Shown here one piece after another: positions 1-10,794 of a DNA stretch of 64,000 bases. Source of the stretch: Golubevia sp. BC0850 (lineage: Eukaryota; Basidiomycota; Exobasidiomycetes; Golubeviales; Golubeviaceae). The stretch's first letter is position 1. Each line of letters begins with the position of its first letter. A program made the position numbers and the translations under genes. The notes beneath the pieces were generated by a model. The model did no database searches. It was not told the DNA's origin and saw nothing but the letters and a program-made list of their open reading frames with translations. Location of the stretch: assembly GCA_012976225.1 (NCBI GenBank), contig JAAVVG010000001.1, forward strand, positions 1,674,001 through 1,738,000, read 5' to 3'.

Positions 1-133
1 GGTGAGGGGAAGAGAGAGGTTCGACGGTGAGAGTCAGTAAAACACGAGCAACAACAATCAGACCAAGCTCTCTGTTCCTTGATTATCCAAAAGAAAATCG
101 AAGGGACTTGGAGACTTAGACAGAAATACTCAC

Positions 134-549
134 CATCCTTCGAAGTCTCTCAACGGTTGAAGACAAGTGATTCCTAATCCCAACTCTCTAGTTAAGCACC
201 CAATAAATGTAGCAGCAGCCAATTCCTTCTTTTGATCTTGGACTGAAATTAATCCATGAGCTCCATAAACCATTTCTCCTTCAATCTTTTCCGTCTCCTC
301 AATTTCCACCTCATCCAAAACTCCAACTCTCCTGATAGGACTGTCTGGTGGAGTCAAGTTACTGTTGATGTTGATGCTAGCGAATTCTCCTGAACTGATG
401 AAGGTGTCCAAATCATCTTGAAATAATTCAAAGGATTTGAATCCGGCTTTCTTGATCTCGTGAAGTTTGGCGATGAGAGAGTGACCAGAGAGGTGAGATC
501 CCAGCGAGTGAGAGAAGATTGAGTATTCGTGTCTTTTTGTGGTGTTCAT
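134..549 (-). CDS. 3-dehydroshikimate dehydratase-like protein, first exon (3' part outside window)
   Basis: The first coding exon starts at the ATG at 549 and ends at a GTGAGT donor just left of 134; the rest lies beyond the window edge. The readable residues follow the N-terminus of fungal TIM-barrel sugar-phosphate isomerase/3-dehydroshikimate dehydratases (QA-4/QutC type): a short first strand, a helix giving KKAGFKSFELFQDDL, then GLGITCLQPLRDFEG, which resembles the family's GLEIICLQPF..YEG. Members convert 3-dehydroshikimate to protocatechuate in quinate catabolism, but related isomerases share this fold. A further in-frame ATG lies upstream at 651, but the 549 start gives the expected N-terminus. 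The family call rests on motifs only. Confidence 0.6.
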
Positions 550-971
550 GTTGATGAATTGATGAAAGAACAGTGAAGAAGCAGTAGGGAAAGAGTCGAA
601 GAAAATGAAAGAAGTTTGGACCTTAAGAGGGAGAACTTCAGCGAGCGGCAAATCGTTTTGGAAGATCTTTCTTCCCCTGTCATGTGACTGCTTTACTCAC
701 TCTCGATCCTTTCTCTCATTGCTTGCAACGAATCATCGTGTTCGAAATTTGAAAAAGAAGAAGAAAAGAAAAAAAAATACAAGATATTGTTTGAGAGCCA
801 GTCTGAGTGAATTGAAAAGACGAAAGAGAATGAAGAGATGACATAGAGATAAGTGATCGGACGCAGACGTTTTGAGTTATGGAGTTTTAAATAATGAGAA
901 CAGAGATAAGAAAAGCTGTTTAAATTGGATAGTTAGCGGAGAGGAGGTCCTTTGGTCTTGAAGTTCTCCCT

Positions 972-3900
972 TCAAGCAGAGCTCATTCGATCGTACAACC
1001 ACAGTCTCAGATCTTGATATCCGCCACCAACTCTGACACTGATCTTTCGAGTGTTGACACCAGCTTGAGATCCAGCTGCCCCTGTAGGTCGATGCTACAA
1101 AGAGAGAGAGAGAGAGTCAGTCCAAATTCGCCCCTTCCATGTCCCACCACTTCCAAACTCACCAATTCAAGCATCCTACAAGCCACTTTCTTCCCAGCGA
1201 TCTCGTATCTAGCCTGAGCAGATTTTCCAGGTCCTAGTTCCAATTTCTGACCTCTAGGTAAAGGCAAATCAATTCTCTCGCATCGAGCTCCCTGTTCATT
1301 AACGATCCTAGCCACTTCTACGTCCAGAGTATCATTTGGATTTGCTCTATAAAGATCTAACCCACCACCACCAATCCCAGCTGAACCTCTATAATTTCCG
1401 TTTTGATTCCAAGTAGAATTTGAGTATCCACCTATGGAAGAGTTACCACCATCTGAATAATTTGGAGTGATAGCACCTGGTCTACCTCCACCACCATAAT
1501 TCGGATTAGAAGCTGCAGCTCTTTGAGCTCTGAAATTCGCAACACTTGATCCTGATCCTCCACCACCGGTTCCAACTGAACCAGATCCTCCTATTGAAGG
1601 TGGACCTGCATTTGGAATATTAGCTAGAGCAGCAGCAGAAAGTGGAGTAGTTCTACCAGTAGCGTTGTTCTTTCTGATAATCAAAGGTGAAGTTCCGTTA
1701 GATAAAGTTGTAGTATTAGATCTTGAAGAACTGCTGACTGGAGGTTTTGAAGAAGTTTTACCAGAAGGTTTAGCATACATGTTCATTCTACCAACTCTAG
1801 CTGCAATCATCGGTTCTGGAGTTTGCATAGATAACCTTGAAGCACCAGAATATCTAGAGGGTGGAGGTCCAGTCATGATTTGAGAATTCGAGGTTTGAGA
1901 AAGTGAAGATCCAGGTCTCGGAGGTTGTTGATCTGAAGAATTGTTGGAAGGGAAAGCCAATCTTGGAATCATACTATCTCTCTTCCAAGGCGACTTTCCT
2001 GTTTCATTTGGAGCTTCATGAGTACTTTGAGGTGGGTGATAATAGTTTCCAATACTTGAAACCGGTCTTGAACCCGTTCCACTTCCAGGTTCGGCATAAT
2101 GACCAGTCGCACTTGCAGGTCTGTTGACGTTGACTGAAGTGTTGCGAGTGTGATTGATGTTTCTAGAAGAGGGTCTAGCTGAGCCAACTCTCTCTTTCGG
2201 TTGAGAAGGAAGGTTAGGTAGAGGAGGTTCGGAACCAGCTCTAGAATTGATCCACGTTGGTTGAGGTTGAGGAGTCTTCGATCTACTGCTACTGACAATT
2301 CTACTATTGTTCATAGTGATACCAGGTCTTTCGGCTCCTAGCATTGAAGCATTATTACCCGTTCCTCTGTAGCTGGAAGGACCGAAAGCGTTCGGCGTGC
2401 TCCTACCTGATCCTCCTGTGGATTCTGCGAAGCTTGGTCTTCGGTTCCCATAGCTATTCGAACTTGAATTTGAACCTATGCTTTCGAAGCTATTGTCCGG
2501 ACCTGCAGAAGTATACCTGTCTCTATCCCTATCGATCAGACCATCTTTATCCCTCTCGACCTTGATTGAGTTGTTCCAAGCTGGCCTATTCGTCACGCTG
2601 CTGCCTCTCAGATTTGAAGAACCTAGACCTCGCTGATTCTCAGGAGCTAGTTGTTGTTGAAAAGTTGACGTTGAAGCGGATCTGGCATGTTGCCTTCCGA
2701 AAATCCCACCTCCGCCGCCCGAAGGCAGAGAGCTACCAGGAGAGAAGTTCGAATTAGAGATCTTGGAGCGAAGTGTTCTGATGATTGAAGGACTTGCATT
2801 GCTATTGTGATGGTTGCTAGAATTTGAGACTATTGGAGGAGATTGATCACTAACCATCGAAGTTCTCCGAAGACTTTTAGGAGGTTTTGGAGGAGGAGAG
2901 TTTAAATTTGAAGAAGTTGAGGCCGGAGAGACAGCAGCGCTAGAACCAGATCCCGAAGTTGCAGAATTAGAAGTGAGGTTTCTACCAGAATGCTTGGGTC
3001 TTAAACCCGGCCTGCTACTTTTGATCGGAGTTGAATTCTGACTGAGATAACCATTTCCGTTCTGATCATTACTTCTTCCATTCTGATCTCCATCGACACC
3101 TCCTCTCAAAACCTTTTCAACTCCCCTGAAATCTCTTTCCATCCTACTGATCCTTTCCTTCAAATCTTTCCAATCACCTTTCAATTCACCTAATTTCCTT
3201 AAAATCATTCCATTACTCGTGACTCTATCTCTAACCCCTCTCTCCAAGACTCCAAAAATCTGTTCACAAGCTGGAAGATAATAACTTTGCTTGGTTTCAA
3301 AAGTTTGACGTAATTTCTTCAATTCTTGATACTTCAAACTCATTTCCTCATTAGAAGTGGAATCTTCTCCTCTTTTCAAAACATTCTCAGCCCTAAAATG
3401 ATGGAAATGCCAAATGAAATCCAAACAAGCACCTAAACCTTTTTCCAAACTTCCAATCATGACCTTGGCTTTCTCACAAGTAGAATTGAAAACCTTCAAA
3501 TATTTATCATCTGCTAATTCCTGTTTCAAATTCAAACTTTCCTTCTGAATCCAATTCCAAGATTCTAAAACCTCATTAAACGATTTCCTGAGACTTTTAG
3601 ATTGAGAACTTGATTTCTGAAGAGGTGCAAAATCTTCATCGAAAGAAGTTAGAGAACTTAAAGAGGTTAAAGAATTTCGACGTTCAGAAGTTTTGTTTTG
3701 ATAAGGTGAATCTCCTTCTTCATCATCATCTGATCCATCATTATCTTCTTTCTCTTTCTTCTCTAATGAAATTAAGCCTTCTTCCATATTTCCAATCTTT
3801 CTTGAAACTCTTTCTATCTTCTCTTCTAGTCTCATTAATTCTAAATCCTGTTGAGTTGGAACTACGAGTGAGACATCTCCATCTCCCGAATTCTCACTTT

Positions 3901-4171
3901 CATTAGAAGTAACCACATCATTAGAATGTCGTTTCTCTTCTATCTGAAAGATTTGACTCTTGATTTCATCTATCAAATTGTTGATCTTGCTCAACTCTGA
4001 AGATAAGTCATCTTCATCTCCATCTTCATCTGAATCGACAAAACTCCTTTGACTTTGATTCCCAAAATCCAAGGTGTTATCTCCAATAGAGTGAGATGAA
4101 GTGTCATTGAGAGTTAAATTGCCAATCGAATCAGCTAGAAGTGAAGCAGTGGATTGATCGGGATCTATCAT
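972..4171 (-). CDS. KAR9-like cortical/spindle-orientation protein with C-terminal GAS2 domain
   Basis: Two exons (4171-1163 and 1094-972; intron 1095-1162 with GTGAGT donor and TAG acceptor) give about 1,043 residues. The N-terminal third is helical and acidic with a stretch (SWNWIQKESLNLKQEL, LGACLDFIWHFHHFRAE) typical of the fungal KAR9 family, which links microtubule plus ends to cortical transport. A long Ser/Asn/Pro-rich disordered middle follows. The C-terminus is a GAS2 (GAR) microtubule-binding domain: DTLDVEVARIVNEQG, then ARYEIAGKKVACRMLEL, then across the intron SVRVGGGYQDLRLWLYDR. Without splicing the last block is lost, which confirms the intron. The frame is open upstream to 4225 but has no ATG there, so a small 5' exon is possible. 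The KAR9 assignment is by resemblance; the GAS2 domain is clearer. Confidence 0.72.
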
Positions 4172-5490
4172 GATGGAAGAAGTTCGTTTGGGTAAGGAGG
4201 AACCTCCTGGTCCGGGAGAAGTCACTGATGATGAGCGGAATGGGATCGGTAGACTGGTGGGTTGCCCAAAGGTAGAAGAGATTGGAAAGATCAGTATTGA
4301 GGGACAAGGCAGGGCTTCGTTTGGCTAGTCCTAAAGCAGGTTCAGCGAAAGGACGCGACTTTGAGTACCCCTCCCGAGTATGATTATGCCCGGTTCGTTC
4401 AAGTCCTCAGGTGAGAACCTTCAAATTGAGTCTAGTACGAGCATGAGCTTGACCAAGCGAGAATGCCGAGTACCGAGTAGACTCAGAGTAGATATTCGAG
4501 TCCCCCTCCCACCCAAGAAGCCACTGCTTATTACTCAAAGATAGTTCTCTCATTGGCCACTCAAACTTGAGGGAGAAACATGGGCAGGGCGCAACCAAGG
4601 AGAAGGAAAAGGCATCTGTCCTAGCCCTTCTTCTTGGTTTCTCCCTCTGTCTTTCCACTCTTCTTCTTTTCCGATGATCGATTCCCTTCTCGAATTTCAT
4701 TCTCTCCATCTTCTTCAACAGAGTCTGCCCAATGTTCCCCATCTGTCTTCATGTCAGAGTCGAGACTGATCCCTACTCCACCAAATGCGACTCCTTTGAA
4801 TCGACGCTTCAGCACTAGTGCGAGTCTAGTAAGGCCAATCGGAAACCCTAGAGTTTGAGTAGAATCAATGCTAGATACTCAAGCTCCGAGTACATCGAAA
4901 GAAGTGAGATTTGTTCAAGAATAGCTTCGTATCCTGTTGCCCATTCAATCATCCACTATCTCTTCCTCTCTCTTCATCTGTGACTCACGCAGCAGTCCCT
5001 CTGCCAGAAGGAGACACCAAGCCTGACCCATAAGATGCACCTTCCCTGCCGCTGGAGGTGTCAATGTTCATCTCGTCGTCCTACCACCAACTGTAGAGCG
5101 TGATTTCTAGTTGTTGAGGATGGAGCGTTGGCTCTCAATTGAGAAAAGCGGGATTGACCCTTCTTGAGATTGGACCTTCGGATCGGTTGACTATGTATCC
5201 AGGTCAAGGTAAAGTTGAAGGTGAAGAGATGTCTCTCTTGATTGAGATTATAGAACGAGCACAGAGGTCGGTCCTGATTGTGATTGAAGCTGCTTGTGAC
5301 TTTCTCCTGTTCCCTTGGTGTATCGTGATCTCTTTTCAGCTTGAAGTAACAAACGCAAGAAAAAGAATCAAATACGATCAAAGGCGGGGATGAATGTAAT
5401 AGAGTCTGTGGAGAACCAACCTTGGTGTTCCCTACCCTCCCTTGCTACTGACTCTAACCCTCACTTTGAATCAATCCTCTTCTGCTCAAG
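4172..5490. other. Intergenic region, about 1.3 kb, no gene supported
   Basis: This divergent region lies between the KAR9-like gene and PRP38 and must hold both promoters. Short open frames on both strands (around 4400-4860 and 5060-5390) have no recognisable protein motifs, overlap each other and are not joined by convincing splice sites. I see no RNA gene or repeat. Confidence 0.5.
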
Positions 5491-6988
5491 ATGGCCAATT
5501 CAACTTCTAAGCATGCCTTGAACATTCACGGAACGAATCCACAATTCCTGATCGAGAAAATCGTTCGTTCTCGTATTTACGATTCAATGTATTGGAAACA
5601 GCATTGCTTCGCCTTAACTTCAGTTTCTTTAATCGACAAATCCATTCAATTGAACTCTATAGGTGGAACTTTCGAGGCTCAGAAAATTTGTCCTTTCCTT
5701 TGTTTGGTCTGCAAACTGTTACAGATACAACCTGAGAAGGAAATCCTGTTGGAATATTTGAAGTTTGAGGAATTCAAGTGAGTACAGACAAATATGCCAG
5801 TACACAGACATAGAGGCAGATGCGAGTACAGTTCAAATAAATGAGCAAGGGTTATCTAGATTAAAGGCTCTAGGATCAGAGTTGGAAGCCTTTGCTACAA
5901 AAGAGAGAGAGCCGTGTGAAGCTCAGAAGAAGCTCAGCTTTCTACTACTCCACTCCCACTCTCTTGGGTTAGCCTTCTCTCCTTTCGACAATTAGGATGT
6001 AAGAAAGGAGTCCTTGGATGAGCTCTTTGAGGCCTCCAACATGAGTGCGAGAGAGAGAGAGAGAGAGAGAAAGAAATGCGGCTCCCTCCATCTTCACATC
6101 TCCAATCTCAACTTCCTCTTCTTCCTTCATTCTCAAACTTCTGCCTGCCCAAAACCTACTTACTGACACCTTGCCTTTCATTTTCCCAACTTCTGCCACT
6201 CAGATACCTCCGAGCTGTAGCAGCAATGTACGTTCGACTAACTTTCAAATCAATCGAAGTCTACGAAATCCTAGAACCGATGTTGAATGATTATAGGAAA
6301 TTGAGGTATCGAGGTAATGGTGAGTTCTCTTTTTCATCTAATTTATCACCTTTCTCTTCGATTTCTTCCAAGGTCAGACACTCGATCCTATTCCTTCGCT
6401 GACTCTCTTTTCTTATTCCACTTCCCAGATGGATCCTATTCTCTCCTCCCAATGGATTGCTACATAGATTCACTTCTAACAGAAGACAGAGTTTGTGATA
6501 TAACCTTACCACGCCTAACGAAACGGGAAGTTTTGGAAGAAACTGAAGGATTGGAAGAAAGGATTTCTAGTTTGGAAGAAGTTTTAATTTCGGAAAAGAG
6601 GAAGATTAGAAGTAGTTCTAGTTCGAGCATTGGAAGTGTTTCAGGAAGTGAAAGTGATGATTCTTTCGTTCAAGAAATCAAATCTAAGAAGAGGAGGAAT
6701 AGAGAGATTAGAGAGAAAGTTATAAGGGATGTTGAGATGATGGATGCAGATGGAGATGAGAAAGGTAAAGGAGAAGGAATGGAGGGAGATGAAGACGAAC
6801 TTGATGGATATAGTTCACAAGAACATACAGATGAAGAAGTCGAAGGTGAAAGGGAACCGAAGGAGAGATTCGTTTCTAGATCTCCTAGTAGAAGTGGATC
6901 TGAGAAATCGGATGGGAATCAAGATGAAGAGTTGGATAGGAATCAGAGGTTCATTTCGAAGTCTCCTAGTAGGAGTCCATCTCCTTGA
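5491..6988 (+). CDS. PRP38: Pre-mRNA-splicing factor PRP38
   Basis: Three exons, 5491-5777, 6204-6319 and 6429-6988, join in phase to a 320-residue protein. PRP38 is a U4/U6-U5 tri-snRNP protein needed for spliceosome activation. Family landmarks are in order: ALNIHGTNPQFLIEKIVRSR at the N-terminus, the FLCLVCKLLQIQPEKE block, YLRAVAAMYVRLTFKS at the start of exon 2, LNDYRKLRYRGN, then DSLLTEDRVCDITLPRL in exon 3. The C-terminus is charged and serine-rich and ends in RS/SP repeats (SRSPSRSGS, SKSPSRSPSP), as in metazoan PRP38 rather than the short yeast protein. Intron 1 is long for this window (426 nt) and contains a GA dinucleotide run at 6049-6071. Confidence 0.96.
6049..6071. repeat. GA dinucleotide run in PRP38 intron 1
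   Basis: An almost pure GA tract of about 23 nt inside the first PRP38 intron, about 130 nt before the acceptor. A similar but shorter GA tract (1101-1116) lies in the KAR9-like gene intron; read on the minus strand that one is the polypyrimidine tract before the acceptor. Confidence 0.8.
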
Positions 6989-7177
6989 GACCCTCAAACC
7001 CTGAAACCTTCAAACCTCCTTTTCCAGAGTTTCATTCACTCATTTTCCCACCTTTTTTCGCTTTCTCAAATTATAGTCTCTGTAATTGTATCAAAAAATT
7101 GTACTCAAGCTTCATCTACATAGTTTGGTCGTGATTGGTTGGGAGGAAGCGAAATCTATTCGCAAATGATGAGATTC

Positions 7178-8255
7178 TCAACTTGACAAAACACGTCGTT
7201 CTAGACGACCCGAATTCATGTGACTGTCTGGCTTCGCTACTTGAGCTCTTAGCAGTCTAACTTCGATGCTGTCCATTCCCTTCTCTCGCTCAATCGCAGC
7301 AAGACATCTGAGAGAAAGAGAAAGAAGGAGACTTCAGTCAAGGCGGTAAGGGATGGCAACGAGCTTGCTGTTGACTCACCTTTGAGCCTAGATTTTAGCA
7401 TTCTTGTAATCTGAACAAGCTGTACAGATTTTGAAGGCATAGTCGTATAGTCTAATCAAAACATAAAGTTGAGAAGAGAAGGGGAGGGGAGGGGTGAGTC
7501 AGAGTGCTCGAAGAAAGTTTACCCTTCCAAGTTCCATCAATTTTCTTCATTGACACTCGCTGGCTTCTCTCCAATAAAGAATTCTCTTGTTCAAACAACT
7601 TTTCTGCTATTTTAACCATTTCTATGGCTTTCTTTGGATCAGCACTTATAAATAATCGATCTCGGACAATATAACCCACAATTTTCCTCGCCTTGTCGCT
7701 TTGCTTTTGTTTCACTCCTTTGAGATAACAAGTCTCCCAAGTACAAGTAAAACAATAGCCCCGCACCAGATATTCTTGTCTCTCCTTTCTAGGTGATAAG
7801 TTGATAGAAGAATAGCAGATCGTAAGCTCCTCTCCCTTCTTAATGTCTCTCAAAGTGAAACCTTTCTTCTTCTGTAATTCTTCTATCCAACAATGACTTG
7901 AATTGGGGTTGCACGAGTGATTGATCTTTGATCATTCTAGAAAGAGACCCGAATCGTTGTCTCCGCAATGAAAGGTGTAGGTGCCGAAGATATCGTCCTC
8001 TGAACCTTTGTCTCCAGGTTTCAAGCCCTTTCCAGTGTGCAGCTTCAAAGCTTCAATTCTTGTTTCACTCGGTAATGCATCGAAGAGAGCCTTGACGTAT
8101 TCTGGCCCTCTGGCTCTTCCCATCCCTGCTTCCCTCTGGGAAACCCGGATGATTGGGCTTTCTGCAACAAAGACTTCTCCTGCTTTTAGATCTTGGGTTG
8201 CGACTAGACCTTGACCTTTTCCGGGAACCTGAGCTAGTTGATACTTGATGGACAT
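7178..8255 (-). pseudogene. SET-domain (SMYD-like) lysine methyltransferase gene with in-frame stop codons
   Basis: The ATG at 8255 opens a frame that follows the fungal SET/SMYD family closely: VPGKGQGLVATQDLKAGEV, then CGDNDSGLFLE, then SKINHSCNPNSSHCW and RDIKKGEELTICYSSINLS, followed by post-SET cysteines (GYCFTCTWETC). A TGA at 7932-7934 sits in the same frame between GLFLE and SKINHSC, inside the catalytic core, with no intron that could remove it. The C-terminal helical part (YDYAFKICTACSDYKNAKI, AQRCLAAIEREKG) is split by a GTGAGT intron and carries a second stop, TAG at 7388-7390. The intron after about 7530 also joins in the wrong phase for that frame. Motifs are well kept, so loss looks recent, or the sequence has errors. 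If intact it would methylate lysine in protein substrates. Confidence 0.75.
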
Positions 8256-8647
8256 CTGGAAACGAAAGATCAGATGAGAATTTCTGGACAGAAAAGAGAA
8301 AAATATTGGAAGTGAAAGGGAGAAAACGGCTGCGCAGGTTTTAGGCGGCAAAAGTTGTTTAGGCTTGGAAGCAGGAGAAATGAGAAAGAGTGGAGAATGT
8401 AGAAGGTTTGGTATGCAGAACCTAAGTCGGAGTCTGAATTGAAGCTTTGAGTGTTCTTGAGAGTAGTGTGACTGGTGACACGAAGTTTTCAATCCGCGAG
8501 AGAATGTAGAGAGAGAGAGAGCGTAGAAGCGAACGAATGGAGAGTGACACCGAGACAAAAGGAACCAGAAAGAAAAACAACCAAATCGTTTCTGGGGATG
8601 ACTCATGATAAAGTACAAGGTTGAGCCTTCTTTCCATCTTAAACTCC

Positions 8648-9883
8648 TTAAGGAGGTATTGACACCCAACTCTTGAACTCTCCCAGCACGATAAATTCCC
8701 TCATTTCCTTATTCTCTATTCCATCTGCTATGTCCAGATCCACTTCTAGTTTCCTTTTCAGCTCCACACAAAGATCGACGATATGTGGTAGACCTGGCTT
8801 GATGATCAACTCCCCTGGAGAAACGATAGACTTTCTCTCATCTTCTATTCCAGTCCCTTCGTCTGGAAGTTCTGAACTTGCCAGAGAAGAATTAACGTCA
8901 TTTGCTAGTATCTCTCTCGGCTCTAACTTCCGAATCCTTAGAAGTTGCTTCAAGAATGAAGCTACTCCGTTTGATTTTAAATCAGTCTCCAAATCTGAGG
9001 TCAAGACATGATGAATTGGTCCACTATCCCTCAAAGGAAACATGCTTCTTGAAACTAGACTATAAGATTCCACTATGAGCTGATCCAATTTGGGTAAAGA
9101 AGAATCGATAGAGGTTGAGGTCTGGATGAGAGCTAATAATTTGATCCACTCCAGTATTCCAATTATCAACACTTTCAAATTAGACACCTTGCACAAATCC
9201 GGTAACAATATGATGCTCTCCGGATTGGTTTCATTTGTGAAAGAGATGAGCCTTAAATCCAAAGTTCGGAGATTTCTGAAAGGTTCCAAGTCGAGAGTCT
9301 TGATCATTGGATTCGCCGCTTCGATAGACCTAGTTTCTAGAGTCAGATCCAATTCCTTAGGCGGGGGTAAAAGTACTTGAAGATTAACCACATTGGAAGA
9401 GAAGTTAGGATTGGCCCGGAAGAATGAAAGCTCTTGATGTTGGAAAAGTTCGAGATCCGAGATTGTAAGATCCAAGTACCTTAGATGAGAGATTGAGTCG
9501 TATACATGTTTCGATACTGAGGATAATTGGATAGAAATGTTGATGAGTTGCTTACGATTCCGATTGGGTTGAAGGGAGAGGTCGAAGGGAGATGCATGGG
9601 TTGGGGAACCTCCGGTCCAGCTTGAGGAATAGGAAGTAGAAGCTTGATTAGAGAAGTGAGTATCGAGTCTGGTCACTAGAGCCTCTTTTTTGAAAGAAGT
9701 AAACGGGAAGATTACAAATGCGCAGGACTGAGTGATTTGAATCCAAATTTCGGATGGTAGCTTCGCTGGATGAAGATTGGAGTGAGATGCTTCGCTTGAG
9801 GATTCCTCCTCTTCTTCCTTATGCCGATCTTCTCCATCGTTGAGTCTCTTGAATGGTTTGAGAATCAAGTTGAATAGATTCAT
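8648..9883 (-). CDS. F-box-like protein, function unknown
   Basis: A single uninterrupted frame of 411 residues starts at the ATG at 9883. An acidic serine-rich leader precedes LPSEIWIQITQ at about residue 40, which has the look of a degenerate F-box (LP.E...I). The rest contains leucine-rich stretches (LRYLDLTISDLELF, LEPFRNLRTLDLRLISF) spaced like irregular LRRs. Fungal F-box/LRR proteins usually serve as substrate receptors of SCF ubiquitin ligases. A second, larger F-box/LRR gene lies at 15607-17872. I cannot name an orthologue. The gene is head-to-tail with the SET gene, 392 bases upstream of its start. Confidence 0.65.
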   Translation of the reverse strand: MNLFNLILKPFKRLNDGEDRHKEEEEESSSEASHSNLHPAKLPSEIWIQITQSCAFVIFPFTSFKKEALVTRLDTHFSNQASTSYSSSWTGGSPTHASPFDLSLQPNRNRKQLINISIQLSSVSKHVYDSISHLRYLDLTISDLELFQHQELSFFRANPNFSSNVVNLQVLLPPPKELDLTLETRSIEAANPMIKTLDLEPFRNLRTLDLRLISFTNETNPESIILLPDLCKVSNLKVLIIGILEWIKLLALIQTSTSIDSSLPKLDQLIVESYSLVSRSMFPLRDSGPIHHVLTSDLETDLKSNGVASFLKQLLRIRKLEPREILANDVNSSLASSELPDEGTGIEDERKSIVSPGELIIKPGLPHIVDLCVELKRKLEVDLDIADGIENKEMREFIVLGEFKSWVSIPP

Positions 9884-10794
9884 CTTTGGTAAGGAAAGAA
9901 CCTTCGAGAACTTGAACTTGTGCGATGCGATGCGATCATGAAGCGCGCATGCTACGTCAGCTCCAATTCTTCACACCCTTTTCTTCCAGTTTTTTTCATC
10001 CGAGAACTTCTTCTTCTTCTTCTTCTCTCTTTAGGCACCGGTGTATTCTCTACCTTCCTCAACTAGTTTGAGTGATTTGGTTAACTATAGAATCACATTA
10101 CTTCGTCAGAACGGGAGAGTCCCTTAACAATTCAAAGTAATGCGTCTTAGCTGGCGTATGAAATGAGCATTTACTCTAGGCTTGGATTCTCATCATTCAC
10201 AAGCTTAACCCTGTCGGCGGTGACCAAGATTAATTCTCTCATCTTTTTACATCATCTTCTTCTACTGGTTCTTGGGTGTTTGAAAGGTTCAAGAAAGGTT
10301 TCATAGATGGTTTCTTGATCGCATCCTTTAAAAGATGATTGATCGTCACTTGTTCACTGTGAGATTGGAATTGGATCCTAGTCCTTGTAACTGGTGGAAT
10401 TAGGTGGTTGGAGAATGAGATATAGAAAGACCCCTGATTTCATGGCATGGAGATTTTAGTTCTTATGGGACAATTACTCAATTTGTCACAACCCAGGATG
10501 GCCTACATCTTCTTCTTCTTCTCTTTCCTTTTTTTTGTAACATTTAAACATTTTCTTCTTTTAATGCAATTTCTTCTTTTCGAATAAATCTCAAATTACC
10601 AACATTTCAGGCTGCGGCCAGACGAGAACAATCCAAGATGATGAAGGAAGAAAAAATGAAGGGTGAAGAAAAATGCAGAATTTGACAGAGAAGGGCGCAT
10701 GAACATATGAAAGCTGGTTTACAAATCTGTAAATAATACAAAACCGATGAGCAAAATGAGAAGTCTAGTTGAAATGTGCAAAGAAGAACTGGAA
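9884..10794. other. Intergenic region, about 0.9 kb
   Basis: Lies between the start of the F-box-like gene and the stop of the RsfS/RRG9 composite gene. It holds TTC/CTT-rich pyrimidine tracts (10005-10030, 10508-10560) and no credible open frame, so it probably contains the F-box gene promoter and the neighbour's 3' UTR. Confidence 0.5.

Noticed and set aside
1101-1116. GA repeat as a possible regulatory element
   Set aside because: It is explained as the polypyrimidine tract of the KAR9-like gene intron on the minus strand.
4407-4858. Overlapping ORFs on both strands upstream of the KAR9-like gene
   Set aside because: Low-complexity Lys/Glu or Ser/Pro translations, no motif, mutually overlapping and no splice partner.
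5061-5393. ORFs of 84-106 residues on both strands before PRP38
   Set aside because: Antiparallel shadows of each other with no family resemblance; probably promoter DNA.
7932-7934. TGA read as an alternative sense codon
   Set aside because: TGA serves as the normal stop of PRP38, ASL, PAK and other genes in the same window, so reassignment is not supported.
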